Positions 11,021 through 24,745 of a stretch of 64,000 nt of DNA are shown in pieces. The stretch comes from Diphasiastrum complanatum. Lineage: Eukaryota; Streptophyta; Lycopodiopsida; Lycopodiales; Lycopodiaceae. The stretch spans positions 21,592,507 to 21,656,506 of the forward strand of contig CM055111.1 of the NCBI GenBank assembly GCA_029204225.1, read 5' to 3'. The notes below the pieces were generated by a model that was given only the letters and a program-made list of their open reading frames with translations, was not told where the DNA came from and did no database searches. Position 1 is the stretch's first letter; each line of letters begins with the position of its first letter. The position numbers and the translations under genes are program-made.

Positions 11021-14000
11021 TTATTAATGTCCTTGAAATACCCTATGGTATATAGGACTAGGAAAAGGTACATGTCAAGTGTGCACATAGGATCTTAAAG
11101 CTTAATCATCTAACGATAACTACAAATACAATGCATAAAAATGTCTGGTCCAATCAGGATCCACCAATCAGGATCCAACAGCCTGGAATAGTATATCATG
11201 ATGCCCATCAGCATGGAAGAAATGGTGGATGGTATGCTGCGAAGGTGTCACTGGACGTGCTGTGGACCTCTGCCGCCGGATAGGCTGCCGGTTTCATCTC
11301 TGTTGCTGTGGCGCTCTGGGCTGTGGCCTAATAGCTGTCTGTCTCTTTGGCCGTCGACACTGTCTCTGTTGCCTGTGTTATGGAGTCTGCAATCTCGGCC
11401 TCTCCATCTGAATCATAGCTTGTGGGTAGATTGGATCTCTGTCGCCGACGGGATATGCACTCACTGACTCTCAACTGTGTAAGGGGATGTGTATCAATAT
11501 CTAATCTCCTCCTCCTCAAGTCAGCCATCTCCCGGATCATGAGTGCGACACATCTAGGATCCTCATAAGATATCAAGGTAGACAGTGTGGCTGGATGCTC
11601 CCTGAATAAGCAGTAGTACCTCCCTCGAATCTCATAGTAGGCTGGACATCTGAAGAGGAAGTGTGATTCGTCCTCAATCTTATGCATGGACAAGTCATCC
11701 TCTCGAGTTGATTCACTCGGATGTGCATATTGCTAGTACAAAGAGCAATGGTGGAACTACAATGTTTGTCACCTTCATAGATAACTACTCAAGATATGGA
11801 TGGGTATATCTACTTTCCTCTAAAGCACATGTTTTTGAGAGTTTTGTCAGGTTCAAGACTTTTGTTGAGAAGCATCATGATCACAAGATCAAAGTTTATA
11901 GAAGTGATAATGGTGGAGAATATATCTCAAATGAATTTAAAGACTTTTGTGATCAAGAAGGGATCAAGAAGGAGCTATCTTGTCCTTACACCCCTCAACA
12001 AAATGGGGGGCCAAGAGGAGAAATAGGACTTTATGTGAATGTTCTAAGGCTCTGAGGTTAGATGCATGGCTACCTAAGTCTTTTTGGGGAGAAGCTTTCA
12101 TGTGTGCTAATTTCTTATGTAATAGAGGTCCATGTAGCTCTATAAATGGTAAAGCATCTTATGAGTTGTTGTATGGAGAAAGGCCTAATCTCAAAGACTT
12201 GAAGGTGTTTGGATGCATTGGCTATGTACATGTCCCTTTGAACACAAGGACCAAGGAGGATCCATCATCCATGAAGGTGATCATGGTAGGCTATGGCAAT
12301 GCAAGCAAAGGTTACAAAATTTTCATTCCCTCTTCTCAAAAGTTTGTCATTTCTAGAGCTGTCATTTTTGATGAGACTAGAATGCATAAGCTTGAAGGTA
12401 ATTCATCTAACCACTCTATTGGAAGAGAGATAGTCGAGATCAAGAAGGAGCTTGATCATGAGGAGGAGCTAGAGCCAAGGACACCAAGCACACCAAGAAG
12501 ATCCACAAGGACAAGGATGGAGCCATTAAGGCTCACATACAAGGACAAGGGTAAGCAAGCCGAGGGAAGTACTTCTTATGCTTTCATCACATCTTTTGAA
12601 GAGCCTTCAAATGTTAGTGAAGCCTTAGAATCAAAGGAGTGGTTTCAAGCTATGTGTGATGAGTACAATGCAAGCTTAGCAAAAATATGCAAGATCCATT
12701 AGTTATCCATTGGAAATGTGCCAAGAGGATATTGAGATACATCTTGGGTACACTAGATTTTGGAATCCTTTACAAAGGTGATTCCATTAACTCGCGCTTT
12801 TAATGATTCAGATTTTGTAGGGGACAAGAAGGATAGAAAGCCAACAAGTGCCTTTGCAATTTTCATTGGAGAAGGTGTAGTTTCTTGGCTATTGTTAGAA
12901 ATAAATGACTATGCTGAAGTTAATCCATAGGTTACTTTGACCCAAAAGGTGGAGATTTCTGTAACCATGGGTATTTAGTTATTTAGGCCCTCTAAGTTTG
13001 TCTTAAGTTTAGTTGGACCCAATTTTGGTCATGTACTGACTCATGGGTCCTTTGGAGTCTAATTTGGTTTAGGGGCCCTATCTTGACTTTTGGGGATGCA
13101 CTACATTCAGTAAGTAGGTAGAGTACATATTTGCTTATTGTGTCACATAAAGGTTATACAAGTCTACAAAGTTATAATACTTAGTTATAAAGCTTGGTTT
13201 CAAAGTTTGTATATAAGCTTTTAGTACATAAAAGCTATTGTAAATCTTGATTTGGCTTCAACAAAATTTTTAAGAAAGGGGGGGAAATAAAATAAAGTAA
13301 ACTGTACTTGCAGGCTGTACCTGCTGCAAGTATAGACCTGTGTGCCCTTCTTCTTATCTTTCTTAGCCTCTTTCTTGGGCTTAATCCACCTCCTTGTAAC
13401 CTTCCACCTGCACACACAAAAAAAATGGCAAATCCTCCATCCTTTTCACTTTTGGGGAGGAAATTTGAAGTTTTTTCCTCCACCTCCTGCTCATGAACGT
13501 ACAGTTGTACCAGCACCTTCTCCTAAGTCTAAGGACAAGCCTTAGAGGAGATTTAGGTGTGTCTTTGGGCCATAAGGCCAAGATGTCAAGGCGGTGACCC
13601 AAAAGGTGGGTGGGGACGTGACCCAAGTGACCCTTGGGTGAGGTGGCGTAGGGAGGGTGGTGGCCATGTGATTTGAGGGTAGGTGGACCCCATAAGGGGA
13701 TGCCACTTGTTTTAGGAGCCCATGTGCTTGCTAGGTGGTGATTATAAGGCCCGCCACCCAGCAAGGCTTTTTTGGAAGGAAAAGAGGTGGGATGGGGGTT
13801 AAAGGCTCCATTTCCATCATTGAGGTGCTTATTGTGGCTTAGTCTCCTTCAGTGGTCTCAAGTTCTCTAAGTCCTTTTGTTGCGAAGCCCTTGCAGTATT
13901 TTCTTTGCCTCCTTCCTTGGAGCGCTATGGACCCTGCTATGCCCTCGGCTGAAGGACCGTCTTCACCACCTCCTCCTCCTGATGTAGACACTAACCAACT

Positions 14001-17000
14001 TGTAAAGGCCCTAAATCTGCTGCAAAACCAAATTTTAGAAATGCAGGCCAAGCATGCCGCAGCCGAGCAAGAGTGGCGTTCTTCATCGCACTCGCGGTCT
14101 GTTGGCGTATATTCAATGTTTAATCCGGAATTCTTTTCGCGTGAAAAGAAAGACCGACTTCTTGATGTGGTATTGTCATTTTTCCATGCACGATGCGCCT
14201 GATAGTACAAAGGTCGCGCTCTCATGTTTTCACGCGGAAAGGCGTTTACATGGTGGCAGGATCTGAAGGAGAGGGCTACTGCCCCTTCTACATGGGATGC
14301 CTTTCAAGAAGCCTTTAAAACGGCTTTTCTTTCGGTGTTGGATGATTTCGAGCATTGGCGGCGTTTCGCCACCGTGCAGATGGGTACTAGGCCGTTAGAG
14401 GGGCTTCCAAAAGAATTTTAGCTAGAAGTGCGGCATAACCAACCGCATACAATCGAAGATGCAGTTCCCTTTGCGAAAATCTTCGATGACGCCCATTTTG
14501 CCTCTTGCAAGGAGCAAACTTTGCCCAAGGCTGAGCAGAAAGAAAAGAAATTTTTCAAGAAGCGGGGCAGAGATAAGACGGCGGACACTGGTTCCCAAGG
14601 CGGGAAAATGCGCGTCAAATTGGATCGCACAGACTACGACAAGGCAATTACTGGCGGGTTGTGCTTCTCATGCATGGAGAAGGGGCATCTTTCAAAAGAT
14701 TGCCCAAAGAAAAAGCAAAAGAAATCTGGCGGGCAATCGAAAAAATTTAAAGCGCTTGGTAATTCTAGTATTTCTTTTGTTGATTTATCCTTTAAGGATG
14801 GCTCTAGTTGCAAGAATTGTTGATTTAATATAGCTGTTTTTGGCCCCCACGATCTCATTCTTATGAATGGAATCGTAGGACGCCAAGCTGTGGCTGTTCT
14901 TTTTGATGATGGTTCCACATATAACTTCATAAATGCAAAATTGGTGCAGAAGCTCAGGGTGGCTACTGCGCCAAGTAATCACTTGTACATGGTGAAAATG
15001 GCGTTGGGGGAAGATCGGCAAGCTTGGGATCAGCTTGTTCCTCAGCTGCCGCTTCAGATCCAAGGTTATGTTGAGCCGCTAGATTTTCATATTATGAACT
15101 TGGATAGCGTAGACATAATCTTAGGAAAAGAATGGTATTATTCTAAAAACGAGTCTTTAAGAAAGGATTATGTGTCGCATAGTATTTCCTTTTTGCATAA
15201 GGGCTCGTTGGTTGAGCTAAAAGGCGATGTAAATAGGCCTTTTGATCCTTTGGTTTCTGCTTTAGAAGTTGAATATTTGAAAGATTCTGGCAATAAAGTT
15301 TATCTTTGTTTTTTGAAAGATGAAACTTATGTGGATGACCATGCAGTCCAGAGTCTAAATATTGATTTATCGCATTTGCCTTTGATTGTGCCTGTAAATA
15401 ATCCCTTAAGTGTTAACTCACCTGAAGGAATAATATTTAACAAGCTTAGGCAAGAGTATAGCGATGTTTTTCCTAATAAGCTCCCCGATGGCCTACCTCC
15501 CCAAAGGAGTGTTGACCATCAGATAGAGTTGCTTCCTGGAAGCCAACCGGTATGTCTTTTTCCATACAAGGTTAGCATCAAGGAAGAGGATGAAATTTCT
15601 AAGCAGTTACAAGAACTCCTTAGGATGGGCCATATTCGGCCTAGTAAGTCCCCTTGGGGAGCACCAATCCTTTTGGTTAGTAAAAAGGATGGTGGCACAT
15701 GTTTGTGTGGTGACTTTAAAAAGTTAAATGATTTAACCATCAAGAACAAATATCCCTTACCTAGGATGGATGATCTTATGGATCGTCTGAATGGAGCTAA
15801 GTATTTCTCCAAGATTGATCTTAGATCAGGTTACCATCAAATAAGGATTAGGAATGAAGATGTTCCTAAGACTGGCTTTCGATCCAGGTATGGCCATTAT
15901 GAGTTTTTAGTGTTACCTTTTGGACTCACGAATGCGCCTGCCACTTTCCAGCAGATGATGAACGATATTCTTCGTCTATATCTGGGAAAGTTTGTAGTGG
16001 TGTATTTGGATGACATATTAATTTATACTCGGACCCTTGAGGAGCATGAAGAGCATCTTCGTATTGTCTTGGATCTTCTAAGGCAAGAAAAGCTCTATGC
16101 TAAGGAGTCGAAATGTGAGTTCTAATACCTGGGCCATGTCATATCGGATAAAGGTCCTAAAATCGATTATGACAAAGTCCGTAAGGTACGAGAATGGCCG
16201 AGACCTCTGACAATTCGAGATGTGAAATACTTTTTGGGCTTCACAGGATTCTTTCACAGGTTCATTATGGACTATGACGGTCCTTTATTAGGACAATAGA
16301 CCAGTTGCTTTTGAAAGCAAGAAGCTGGATCCTGCTCAAACTAGGTATTCCCCCTATGAGAAGGAGCTTTTTGCAGTCATTCACGCGTTAAAAATCTAGA
16401 GGCATTATCTTTATGGTGCTAGATTTACGGTAATGACTGATCACCAATCCCTTAAGTATATTTGTGATGCCAAGGACCTTCGTGGCCGTAAGGTGGTCGA
16501 AACTCATTCGGGAGTTGTCTTCGACATTAAGTATCGTAAAGGTACGTCGAACTGTGTTGCCGATGCCTTGAGTCGGATTGGAGAAATTAATCAATTATGC
16601 TTTGTTGAGATCCAATCTGGTTTGTAACCTTCACTATGGGATCTTTGTCGAACCGATAGGTTTTTTGGTCGCATCTGGCTAGATGTCCTGATCGGAAATT
16701 CTAGATCTAGTGATGACCTTGGGATGCAGGATCCCAAGCAATTCCAAAATGATAAGATACTTGAAGACTATTCCATAAGGAATGGCCTGCTTTTCCGAAA
16801 GGGAAAGGTTTGTGTGCCAGATAGGGAGGACTTGCGGGCCCAAATCCTGTAGCAGTGTCATGACAACCCTTGTGCTGGTCACCCAGGCATACAGAGGACA
16901 CTTGACCTTGTTAGGCAGAATTTCTTATGGCCTAAGATGAAAGTTCATGTGGAGGCATACGTTCAAAGTTGTGAACAATGCCAACAAAACAAAGTGGAAA

Positions 17001-19022
17001 GACTCAAAGTTGCGGGTCTTCTACATCCCTTGGAAATTCCCAGTAAAAAATGGGAAAGTATTTCAATGGATTTTGTGGTTGGACTCCCTAAAACCCGGAG
17101 TGATCGATGCCATTTGGGTGGTGGTTGACAAGCTAACCAAGATGGCGCAATTTATACCAACTAAATTAACTGTCAAGGCATCTGAACTAGTCAGCTTTTC
17201 GTTGAAAAGTTGTTCAGATTGTATGGTTTGCCGAATGATATTGTTAGTGATCATGACTCCAAGTTCATTGGCAAGTTCTGGCAAGCAGTTTTTGAAAAAC
17301 TTGAAACAACCTTTAGTCTTAGTTCTTCGGATGACCTAGAATCTGATGGGCAGACAGAACGTGTCAACCAGACGTTGGAAGATATGCTTAGAGCATATGT
17401 TTCTCACTGACAATTTGATTGGGAAAAGTATCTCCCTTTGGTTGAGTTCGCGCACAATAGTGCCAAGCATTCTGCCACCGGATTCAGTCCATTTATGCTG
17501 ATGTATGGCTTTCAGCCGCATTCTCCAGTTTTGGTCGGACTCAACGGTCTCAAGGTGCAAGCTACAGTAGATTTCCTGCAAAGCATGAAAACCACTTAGG
17601 ATAGATCTCAGTTTTATGCTAATCGTGGTTGCTCACCTCGGGATATTGAGGTCGGAACCTGGGTGTATCTTAAAATCCCTAAGGATTCGAAGGTACTTCG
17701 GACGGGAAAATGCCATAAGCTATCTCCTCGATATAGCGGACCTTATAAGGTTGTAAAGAGAATCAACCCGGTCGCTTATCAGCTAGATCTTCCGATTGGG
17801 GTTAAGGTTCATTCCATGTAAGTCGTCTAAAAGAACGACTTGTAGGAAGGATTCCCTAATTCCGGAAGGTGAACTAGTTGAGCTCGAGGATCTTTTTGTT
17901 GATGGCAGTTAGGACCATGTCCCGGATAAAGAAAGTGAAAGTAGTCGGTCGGGGAGAAATGGAGATGGGAGTGTCCGTGGGTGCAATATATAAGGTAGTG
18001 GCGTATGTAGTCCAGGTATGAAGGTCAGTGAGGGGAGGAGGTGGGGTACGGGGGAGGAATTCTCTCCAGAAGGCACCGGAGGAGGAACTGCAAAGGGATT
18101 CGACTAAGCTTTTACCTTTTTGAGTTTCATACATTCGTTTCTTCCGTCGGAGGGCATGATGGAAAGATCGACGAGATGCAAGAAGAAGGTGTGTATTATG
18201 CAATCTAGCTTGGGTGACTTGGAGATGGAGGAAACGACACTCGCGTCAAACCAGGGAGGTTGGATAGGGTGTGACGAAGTGGGTGGGTGCCGATGTGGTT
18301 TGGAGGGAAAGGAAAATGATGCAGCAGTATGTAGTGAAGTGGTAAGGAAGATAGCTTGTGTCTCCAGCGGTGTGTGGTGGGGAAAATGACAAAGTAATGA
18401 GCTGACGGCCTCCTGGTATGTCTTGATGTGGGAACGGTCAAAAGTGTACTTAGGTGCACGAGAGATGGATGGAATAGTGAGTGGTTGGGAAGTCGGGATG
18501 GAGCCCATACTGAAAGATAGGAAGGAGTGATCGGAAAGGGTAGTGGGATTTGGAGGTGGTGTAGTCGACATGAGACAAGAAGGGCGTATCTGGAGCAGTT
18601 CTGGTAAAGATGGGAGTGGAAGGGACAATGGGTGAGGGAGGGCTCGAGTGGGATTGCTGTTGAGCAGCAGTGGGAGCAGGTGTCTGCGCAGCAGGAGGGA
18701 CCTGTTGCTCAGCAGGATGGGCTGTGGAGGGGGAGTGGAGAGGAGGGGCAGCAGGTGGGCTGGGCAGTAGGTGGAGCGGAGGAGGAGGGCGGAGCAGCAG
18801 ATGGGTAGGGCAGGGCAGGGCAGCAGGTGGAGTGGAGGAAGAGGGCAGAGCATCCGATGGGTAGGGCAGGGCAGTGGGTGGAGCGGAGGAGGGTGGTTGG
18901 TGGGCAGCAGGTGGAGTGGAGGAAGGGGGCGGAAGCAGAGGAAGGGGGCGGGGTTTTGCACTCCAGGGGGGGGGGAGTGGGGGGGGGGCAAGGAGATCAG
19001 CAGCGATGGACAACCATCACCC

Positions 19023-19078
<56 letters not shown>

Positions 19079-19136
19079 TGATATCTTTTTGGGGGTGGGG
19101 GGGGGGGAGCAAGGAGATCAGTAGCAATGGACAGCC

Positions 19137-19192
<56 letters not shown>

Positions 19193-22100
19193 TTAACGTC
19201 TTTTCCATGCCAAAAGGCATATAAGACTAGTAAACGTACATGTAGTATGTGGTAATAGTGGGAGCGTATGAAACGTCTCCGAAACAATAAATAAAGAAAC
19301 ATCTACTATGAAACTGAAATAACTGCGCTGAAATATGTAGCAACATAGTTGAGAGTGATGAATTAGTGTATCATCTTATCCTCTAGATTCTCATACTAAG
19401 CTATTTCTAGAATTAATTGTTATTAGTGTTGATTCCTTGTTTGATGCCATAATTCTCTGTATTAATTCTCAGCTTTGGTTTGTTGGCTTCATTCTTGTTA
19501 ATTGGGCTACAAAATTTACCCTAATCTTTTTCTATGCAGTCGTACAAAGGAAAATGGATGTCCTTCAGTAGTCTTCTTGATGAAAAAGCATCACAGGTAT
19601 TCTCCTGTGTGCTTTCAAGTACCACCTGCCATTCTCCTTACTTTTAAGCCAGATAAGCTGCCTTGCACAATTTATATGCAATGTGTTGCCCTAATTTTTT
19701 GGAGCATTTGTGATAAAATTGCATTTTGTTCACTTGACTTCTCTATTCCTACTCTGGATGCTGTGTTTCTTTAAAAACAACTTAATCTCTAAGGGTGAAA
19801 GGTAACTTGGAATCAATCAGGCAAGCTGTATTGTCTGATAAAGAGTCCGGGGAACTTTTGTGGCAAAATTTTAAATGTTTGGTTTATCTAGTGGCAACTT
19901 GTTTTAAGTTTCCACCGCGATTGATTTCTATGCAGTGGCAAACTGATGCCGACAGTAGCAAAGGCTCTTCTGGGATTCTTGATGAGACAGCATTGCAGGT
20001 CTTCCTTCTTCCTCTCCTTCACCTCCTCCCACTTTTTTCATTCAAGAGGAGGAACTCACATATCTCATTGCCTCGTGTGATTACTGCATTCAAAGTAATA
20101 TGCATTCAAAGGGTAGAAACTTTGTGCAGTAACCTGTAAATATAAATTGTAAAGAGGGAGAGATAGAGAGAGAAGAAGATCATAACGATTTAAGAAGTCT
20201 CTATCAATGTTGTTCAGCATGAATCAGATCTAAGAAAATTCAGGCTCTGATTGAGCCTTTTACTGTAGCAGCAGTTTATTATTTCTCTGTTCTTCTTGAT
20301 TTGTTTGGTATTGGCTAACCATCCTACTATTGTTCGATTGACTCCCTTGCATTTCTTTTCGATTCCATTGTGTGTTTTTGGTGATAGCATATTTTGCATA
20401 AGTACATATCTATCAAGTGTCATCTTAACACTATGTTTGAAATGGTCTTTTTCCTTATTTCTAAACTCCCTTCTTACTCCACCTACGTTCCAAATTTCAT
20501 TCTTGTTTGCTATTGCTCTGCTGCGAGTCCCTGCATGCCTCAGTTCATCCTTGTACTTAGTTTTTCAAGATGAAAATTCTGGCTAAAAATTGGTTGGGAG
20601 TAATTTGTTGTTGTCATCATTTGACAAATTGTCTGGATTTTCAGTTCAAGGACAGTGTGAAGCAGTTTGCCCAAGAGAATATTGCGCCCCATGCTGCAAA
20701 GATAGATGTTACAAATTCTTTCCCAAAGGTAAGTCTCTCTCATTGTGATGCATTCAGTCCGTGACTAGAAAATGCTACTTTTTGGAAATATTTTCAACCA
20801 ATGATTTGACAGGATGTCGACTTGTGGAAACTGATGGGAGACTTCAATCTGCTTGGCATCACTGCCCCTGGTTCGTGAAGGTCTCTCTGAAGCCTTTGAA
20901 TTTCAGCAGAGCACATATTTATTCAGTCAAATGATTTATCATAGTAATCAATAAACTGAAGTAGACCTACGTGAGAGATATGCCTGTGATAGTTCACATG
21001 TCTATCATAGTTGTTTTGAGCAAAACAGTTGCTCTTTAGTTTCATGTCAAGAGGGCCTTAAAGCTTATCGGAACATATGCAATTCATAAATGCTTAGCAT
21101 CTTGACCACCAAAAGTGCTGTGTCTGCGAGCATGTGTTTGTTTATTCTGGAGTAGCAAGTCCTCAAGATAGTATGTATCTTACAGATGATTTAAAGCCTC
21201 TTGTCTTGTGTGCAAGCTCTAATGAATTTAAGGGTTCTATTATTGGTACGCTAGTCTGTGAAGGTATGTAAGGCAAGGCTATGGAAGATGTAATTGATGA
21301 TTTCAACAATTGAGATTGTCCTCATTGTTCTAGGAAGCTTGACCAGGTTAGTAGACCTCAAAATTTTCGTGAGAAGGATTGTCATGACTACAAAATGGCA
21401 AGAAACTATACTTTTTGCCAATGGCTTGTAGGACTTTTTAAAGATCAAAACTTTCTCAAAATCAAAATACAGAAATAAGTTGTTTTGTGCGCTTGTACAA
21501 GCATATGAAATTCGTAGTGATGACAAAAGGGAACTGCTACTACTGACATCTTGATATTTTAGAGAGTTTCAATGAAACTTAAGATGAACCAGCTTGCTAT
21601 TCATGTTTGGACAAAACTTTGTTCCCAAAAGTTTCTACTTTCAAATTGGTACTTAGGTCAGAACATTCAAAGTCAGCACTTCAGCCTACCTATACATGAG
21701 GCCAATTCAAAGGTTTACAGTACCTCTTTTGTGGTTGATATTGAGCATTCGTCTGGAACGAATGGACTTAAAACTTATGAGTAGAGAATGTAAAACTATC
21801 TGTATCGGTTGTTTGATGTGTCTTAGAACTAGTATCTAGTATCAAACTGAGAATGCAGTCCACAGAAGGAATTCTGCTCTGTTATTCTCCCATGGAATCA
21901 CAAAGGGAATATAGCTTATGCCTGTTTGGCTACTAAAGTTGGATATGATGAGGTAAGTTCTATTACACATTGGCATCATTTGTGCAGAAAAGTATGGAGG
22001 CTTGGGATTGGGCTACTTATATCATTGTCTGGCCATGGAGGAAATCAGTCGTGCATCTGGTTCAGTTGGCCTTTCTTATGGTGCCCATACAAATTTGTGT

Positions 22101-24687
22101 ATTAACCAGCTGGTATATCAGCCAAAAGCTTGTTACAAAAAACAGTCTATTCACTTGTCTCAGTTACATCAATCCAGTCTCCAACTTGAATTCATATACT
22201 GATTGATGTAACTTGGACTTAATAATCTGATAAAGTTACACACGTGCTGTTGTTTTATCTAATCAGATTATTCATTTTGTTAGGTGCGGAATGGCACAAC
22301 TGTCCAAAAGGAGAAGTATTTACCAAAGGTATTAAATATGTAACAAAAATTCGTTTCATTTTGACAACCAGGGATTTCTGTGTTTGCGAACAGTAATTGT
22401 CCTTCTTGTCACTCAATGGCAGAGCTACCTTTATGTAGGATTCTGTGGATAATTCTTGGACTTACAAGAACTAACCCCACAATTCACACTCAAGAAAACT
22501 GGTGCGTGTAGAAATTAGAATATTTGTGAAGCAAAAGGCTTAGCTAAGTCATTTACTTTGTTTGAAGTTGATCAGCGGAGAGCATATTGGAGCGTTGGTG
22601 ATGAGCGAGCCTAACTGTGAGTTTTTCATTTCAATTTCTTATCTCATTATGTATATTTGCAAAAATCCCAATTTCGGCATGTCTTTTATTAGTAGCACTT
22701 TATACTTAGTGTTTTCATAGCAACCTGAGAGGTTCTTTGTTCACTTTGAATGATGAATTCATGTGTTAAGTTTGTCCACTTGCTAAATTTTTAATATAGT
22801 GTTGACCTGGAACTGTGAGTATCGTGATCTGTTTTCAAGGTCTCCTGGTAGTATGACAAGTCAACATTGTGCAACTCTCTCCTCTTGGATTTGTGAATAG
22901 CCGTATGGGAAACTGCACACAGATATGTGGCTTTGAGACATGAAGCTGATCAATGTGGGGATGGTAGAGAATTTAGAGAAAGACAAATTGAGAGGTTGAC
23001 CATCTTAGTGCTTGCCATAGAAAAGAAAACTTCAGAGCTAGAAGCAATAAGTTGCGAGCCTTCAAAGAAGATTGGGAATTTAATGTTTTGCTACAAATCA
23101 AGTGTCATGAAGTTTGGCACTGTTTTGACTCCTTGAAAGCCATTATGTCATTGAAATTTCGATACCAAAACTGAATCTCACATGGTATTTGGATATGCAA
23201 TTGGGCAGTTCTTTTCTACGAAGTTCAAAAAGCAAACATTACAGATATTTATCGATCATGCATGTCTGATATAGTAGACGTATTTGTCAGTTTACCTGTG
23301 TAATGCTTAATTTTAATGATTGAAACACACATTCAAGCTAAATTTGGGTGTGTAGGAGACGATACATTCATGCACAGCTGGTTCCTATCACTGCACGTTC
23401 CAGCACAATGCTATTTCACACCCTCGGAATGCAAGATTCCCTGCTAGATTATGAGGAGTTTATATTGATTGATAGCTAAATTATTAATCATCCAAGAGAA
23501 GAAGTAGAGAAGATCATAATACATTATGAAGGTGAAAAGGCCTGTGAACATTTGGTTTTGACAAGTGAGGTGGTCCACTTTTAAGTCCAGATTTATGTGA
23601 CCATGTTTAATCCTAGGTCTTTGTTTCATTGATGTATCACATTCCAGCATTTAAGGAAGTCATGATGTTTTTGTGAAAATCACATGCTAAGCTTTTTTTG
23701 CACTATGGACTTAAGAACCTGCTTTATTGGAATGGATCCACACTTCAAGCTGTTCATGGCAATAGATCCCGCTTATTGTTTAAATATCTGACTATTTTAC
23801 CCCTAATGGCTAGGTAAACTTAGTTAATGCAAGCTATATTGATGTAATTGGGGCAATTTATTGTAAATACATTGCGACCCTCCTGAGTCCTTTTGTAGTT
23901 ATATAAGTTAGTGCAAATGGGCCCAAGTGGCCAAGTAGCACAAGATTATGGTGACATCTCATACTTTCCTATGCATGTACTTGAGAAACTTTCCTCAAAG
24001 GAGGTTAGGTCTCCCCCCCCCTCTCGGGGAGTCAGAGGAGCACTTTATCTTTAGGTGCCCGGTATAATTACGAGATCAGAGGGAGATACCACTGTTTGTT
24101 CGGTGACGCACCTGTCACCCTACGATCCTTCCTAGCCTATGAGGACTCCCGATGCGCTGCACTCATGATACGAGAGATGTTTATACTGCGATAGGACTTG
24201 TGTCAGACAGCCCAGCAGAGTCATGTTTCTCAGCCTCAGATCACTTCTTTCTTCTCCAAGAGGAGAGGACGAGACCTAGTATTTGATGATGATGATGATG
24301 GTGATGATGACTTACCTGCCCACAGAGATCGGAGACAGTGTCCCACACATACGCATGTTGCAGCACGAGCTACTCGACCTATCACGAGGAGACTTCTTCA
24401 CCCTCCTAGACGATGTCAACGACCACCAGTGGCCCTCCATGCGGCCTGTATTACATCCTTTTATAGCATCAGCAAGACAGGAGTGGATGATAGTGTCATA
24501 CCCCACTCATGACTTTTAGCAGTATACATGCTCCATATATCATCACATCTATTTCAGCTCATAGCTTTAGATGTGTTATTTCTATTACCGTTTTGGAGAC
24601 GTTTTATATGCTCCCATTGTTACCACATACTTGACATGTACATTTATATGCCTTTTGGCATAGAAAGGACATTAATAAAGCTTGCTT

Positions 24688-24745
<58 letters not shown>

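Larger units (their letters stand above)
10945..11690 (-). mobile_element. LINE 3' end, minus strand, with (CT)n tail
   Basis: On the minus strand the order is: ORF2 C-terminal coding (11690-11328, [20 protein letters not shown]), 3' UTR, hairpin (11051-11038), ATTAATAAAG box and a (CT)n tail (11017-10945). It is a divergent member of the family seen in introns 7 and 12, because the LFRCP zinc region and the downstream RRR-rich end align but with many changes. The 5' side is lost at a junction with copia sequence at about 11690. Confidence 0.75.
11691..13263 (+). mobile_element. internally deleted copia element
   Basis: Integrase (11691-12340) runs into a short stretch just before RT (to 12702). 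It is then joined to the end of RNase H (about 12703-12893), a purine-rich tract (about 12943-12955) and a putative 3' LTR (12960-13263). The reverse transcriptase core is deleted. Confidence 0.75.
13927..17891 (+). mobile_element. Ty3/gypsy element, degraded, 3' end missing
   Basis: Gag, protease, RT, RNase H and integrase occur in that order, with integrase after RNase H as in gypsy elements. The element is broken by several stops and frameshifts. It ends at 17891 in the C-terminal integrase region, where minus-strand LINE sequence begins. No 3' LTR is present. Confidence 0.85.
17892..19075 (-). mobile_element. LINE fragment: ORF1 N-terminus fused to endonuclease-RT linker
   Basis: On the minus strand a (CT)n array (19075-19026) is followed by a poly-C-rich start, a Pro/Leu-rich repetitive ORF1-like stretch (to about 18620), then the end of the endonuclease (DHSFLSF) and the linker to RT ([44 protein letters not shown]). 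It stops at 17892 against the gypsy element, so RT and 3' end are absent here. The 3' part of this copy may be the piece at 10945-11690 on the other side of the copia and gypsy sequence. Confidence 0.65.
19076..19320 (-). mobile_element. LINE 3' tail plus duplicated LINE 5' end, minus strand
   Basis: 19320-19189 is a LINE 3' UTR with the hairpin (19220-19207) and AATAAA-type box, followed by a second (CT)n array (19188-19139). Between the two arrays lies a 60-bp segment with TGTCCATTGCTACTGATC and a C run. This is a near copy of the sequence just downstream of the 19026 array (TGTCCATCGCTGCTGATC and a C run). It looks like two successive LINE 5' ends, each preceded by (CT)n. Confidence 0.65.
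24012..24742 (+). mobile_element. 5'-truncated LINE with (CT)n tail
   Basis: It starts inside the ORF2 C-terminal zinc region ([11 protein letters not shown]), continues through the PIP-like motif and acidic tract to the ORF2 stop, then 3' UTR, hairpin (24648-24661), ATTAATAAAG and (CT)n (24692-24742). The next LINE begins immediately after the CT tail. Confidence 0.8.

Noticed and set aside
10876-11098. Open frames of Ser-Leu, Glu-Arg or Arg-Glu repeats over the CT/GA arrays (also near 19000, 28520, 49675, 51560 and 52500)
   Set aside because: Any reading of a pure dinucleotide repeat is stop-free; these are microsatellites, not genes.
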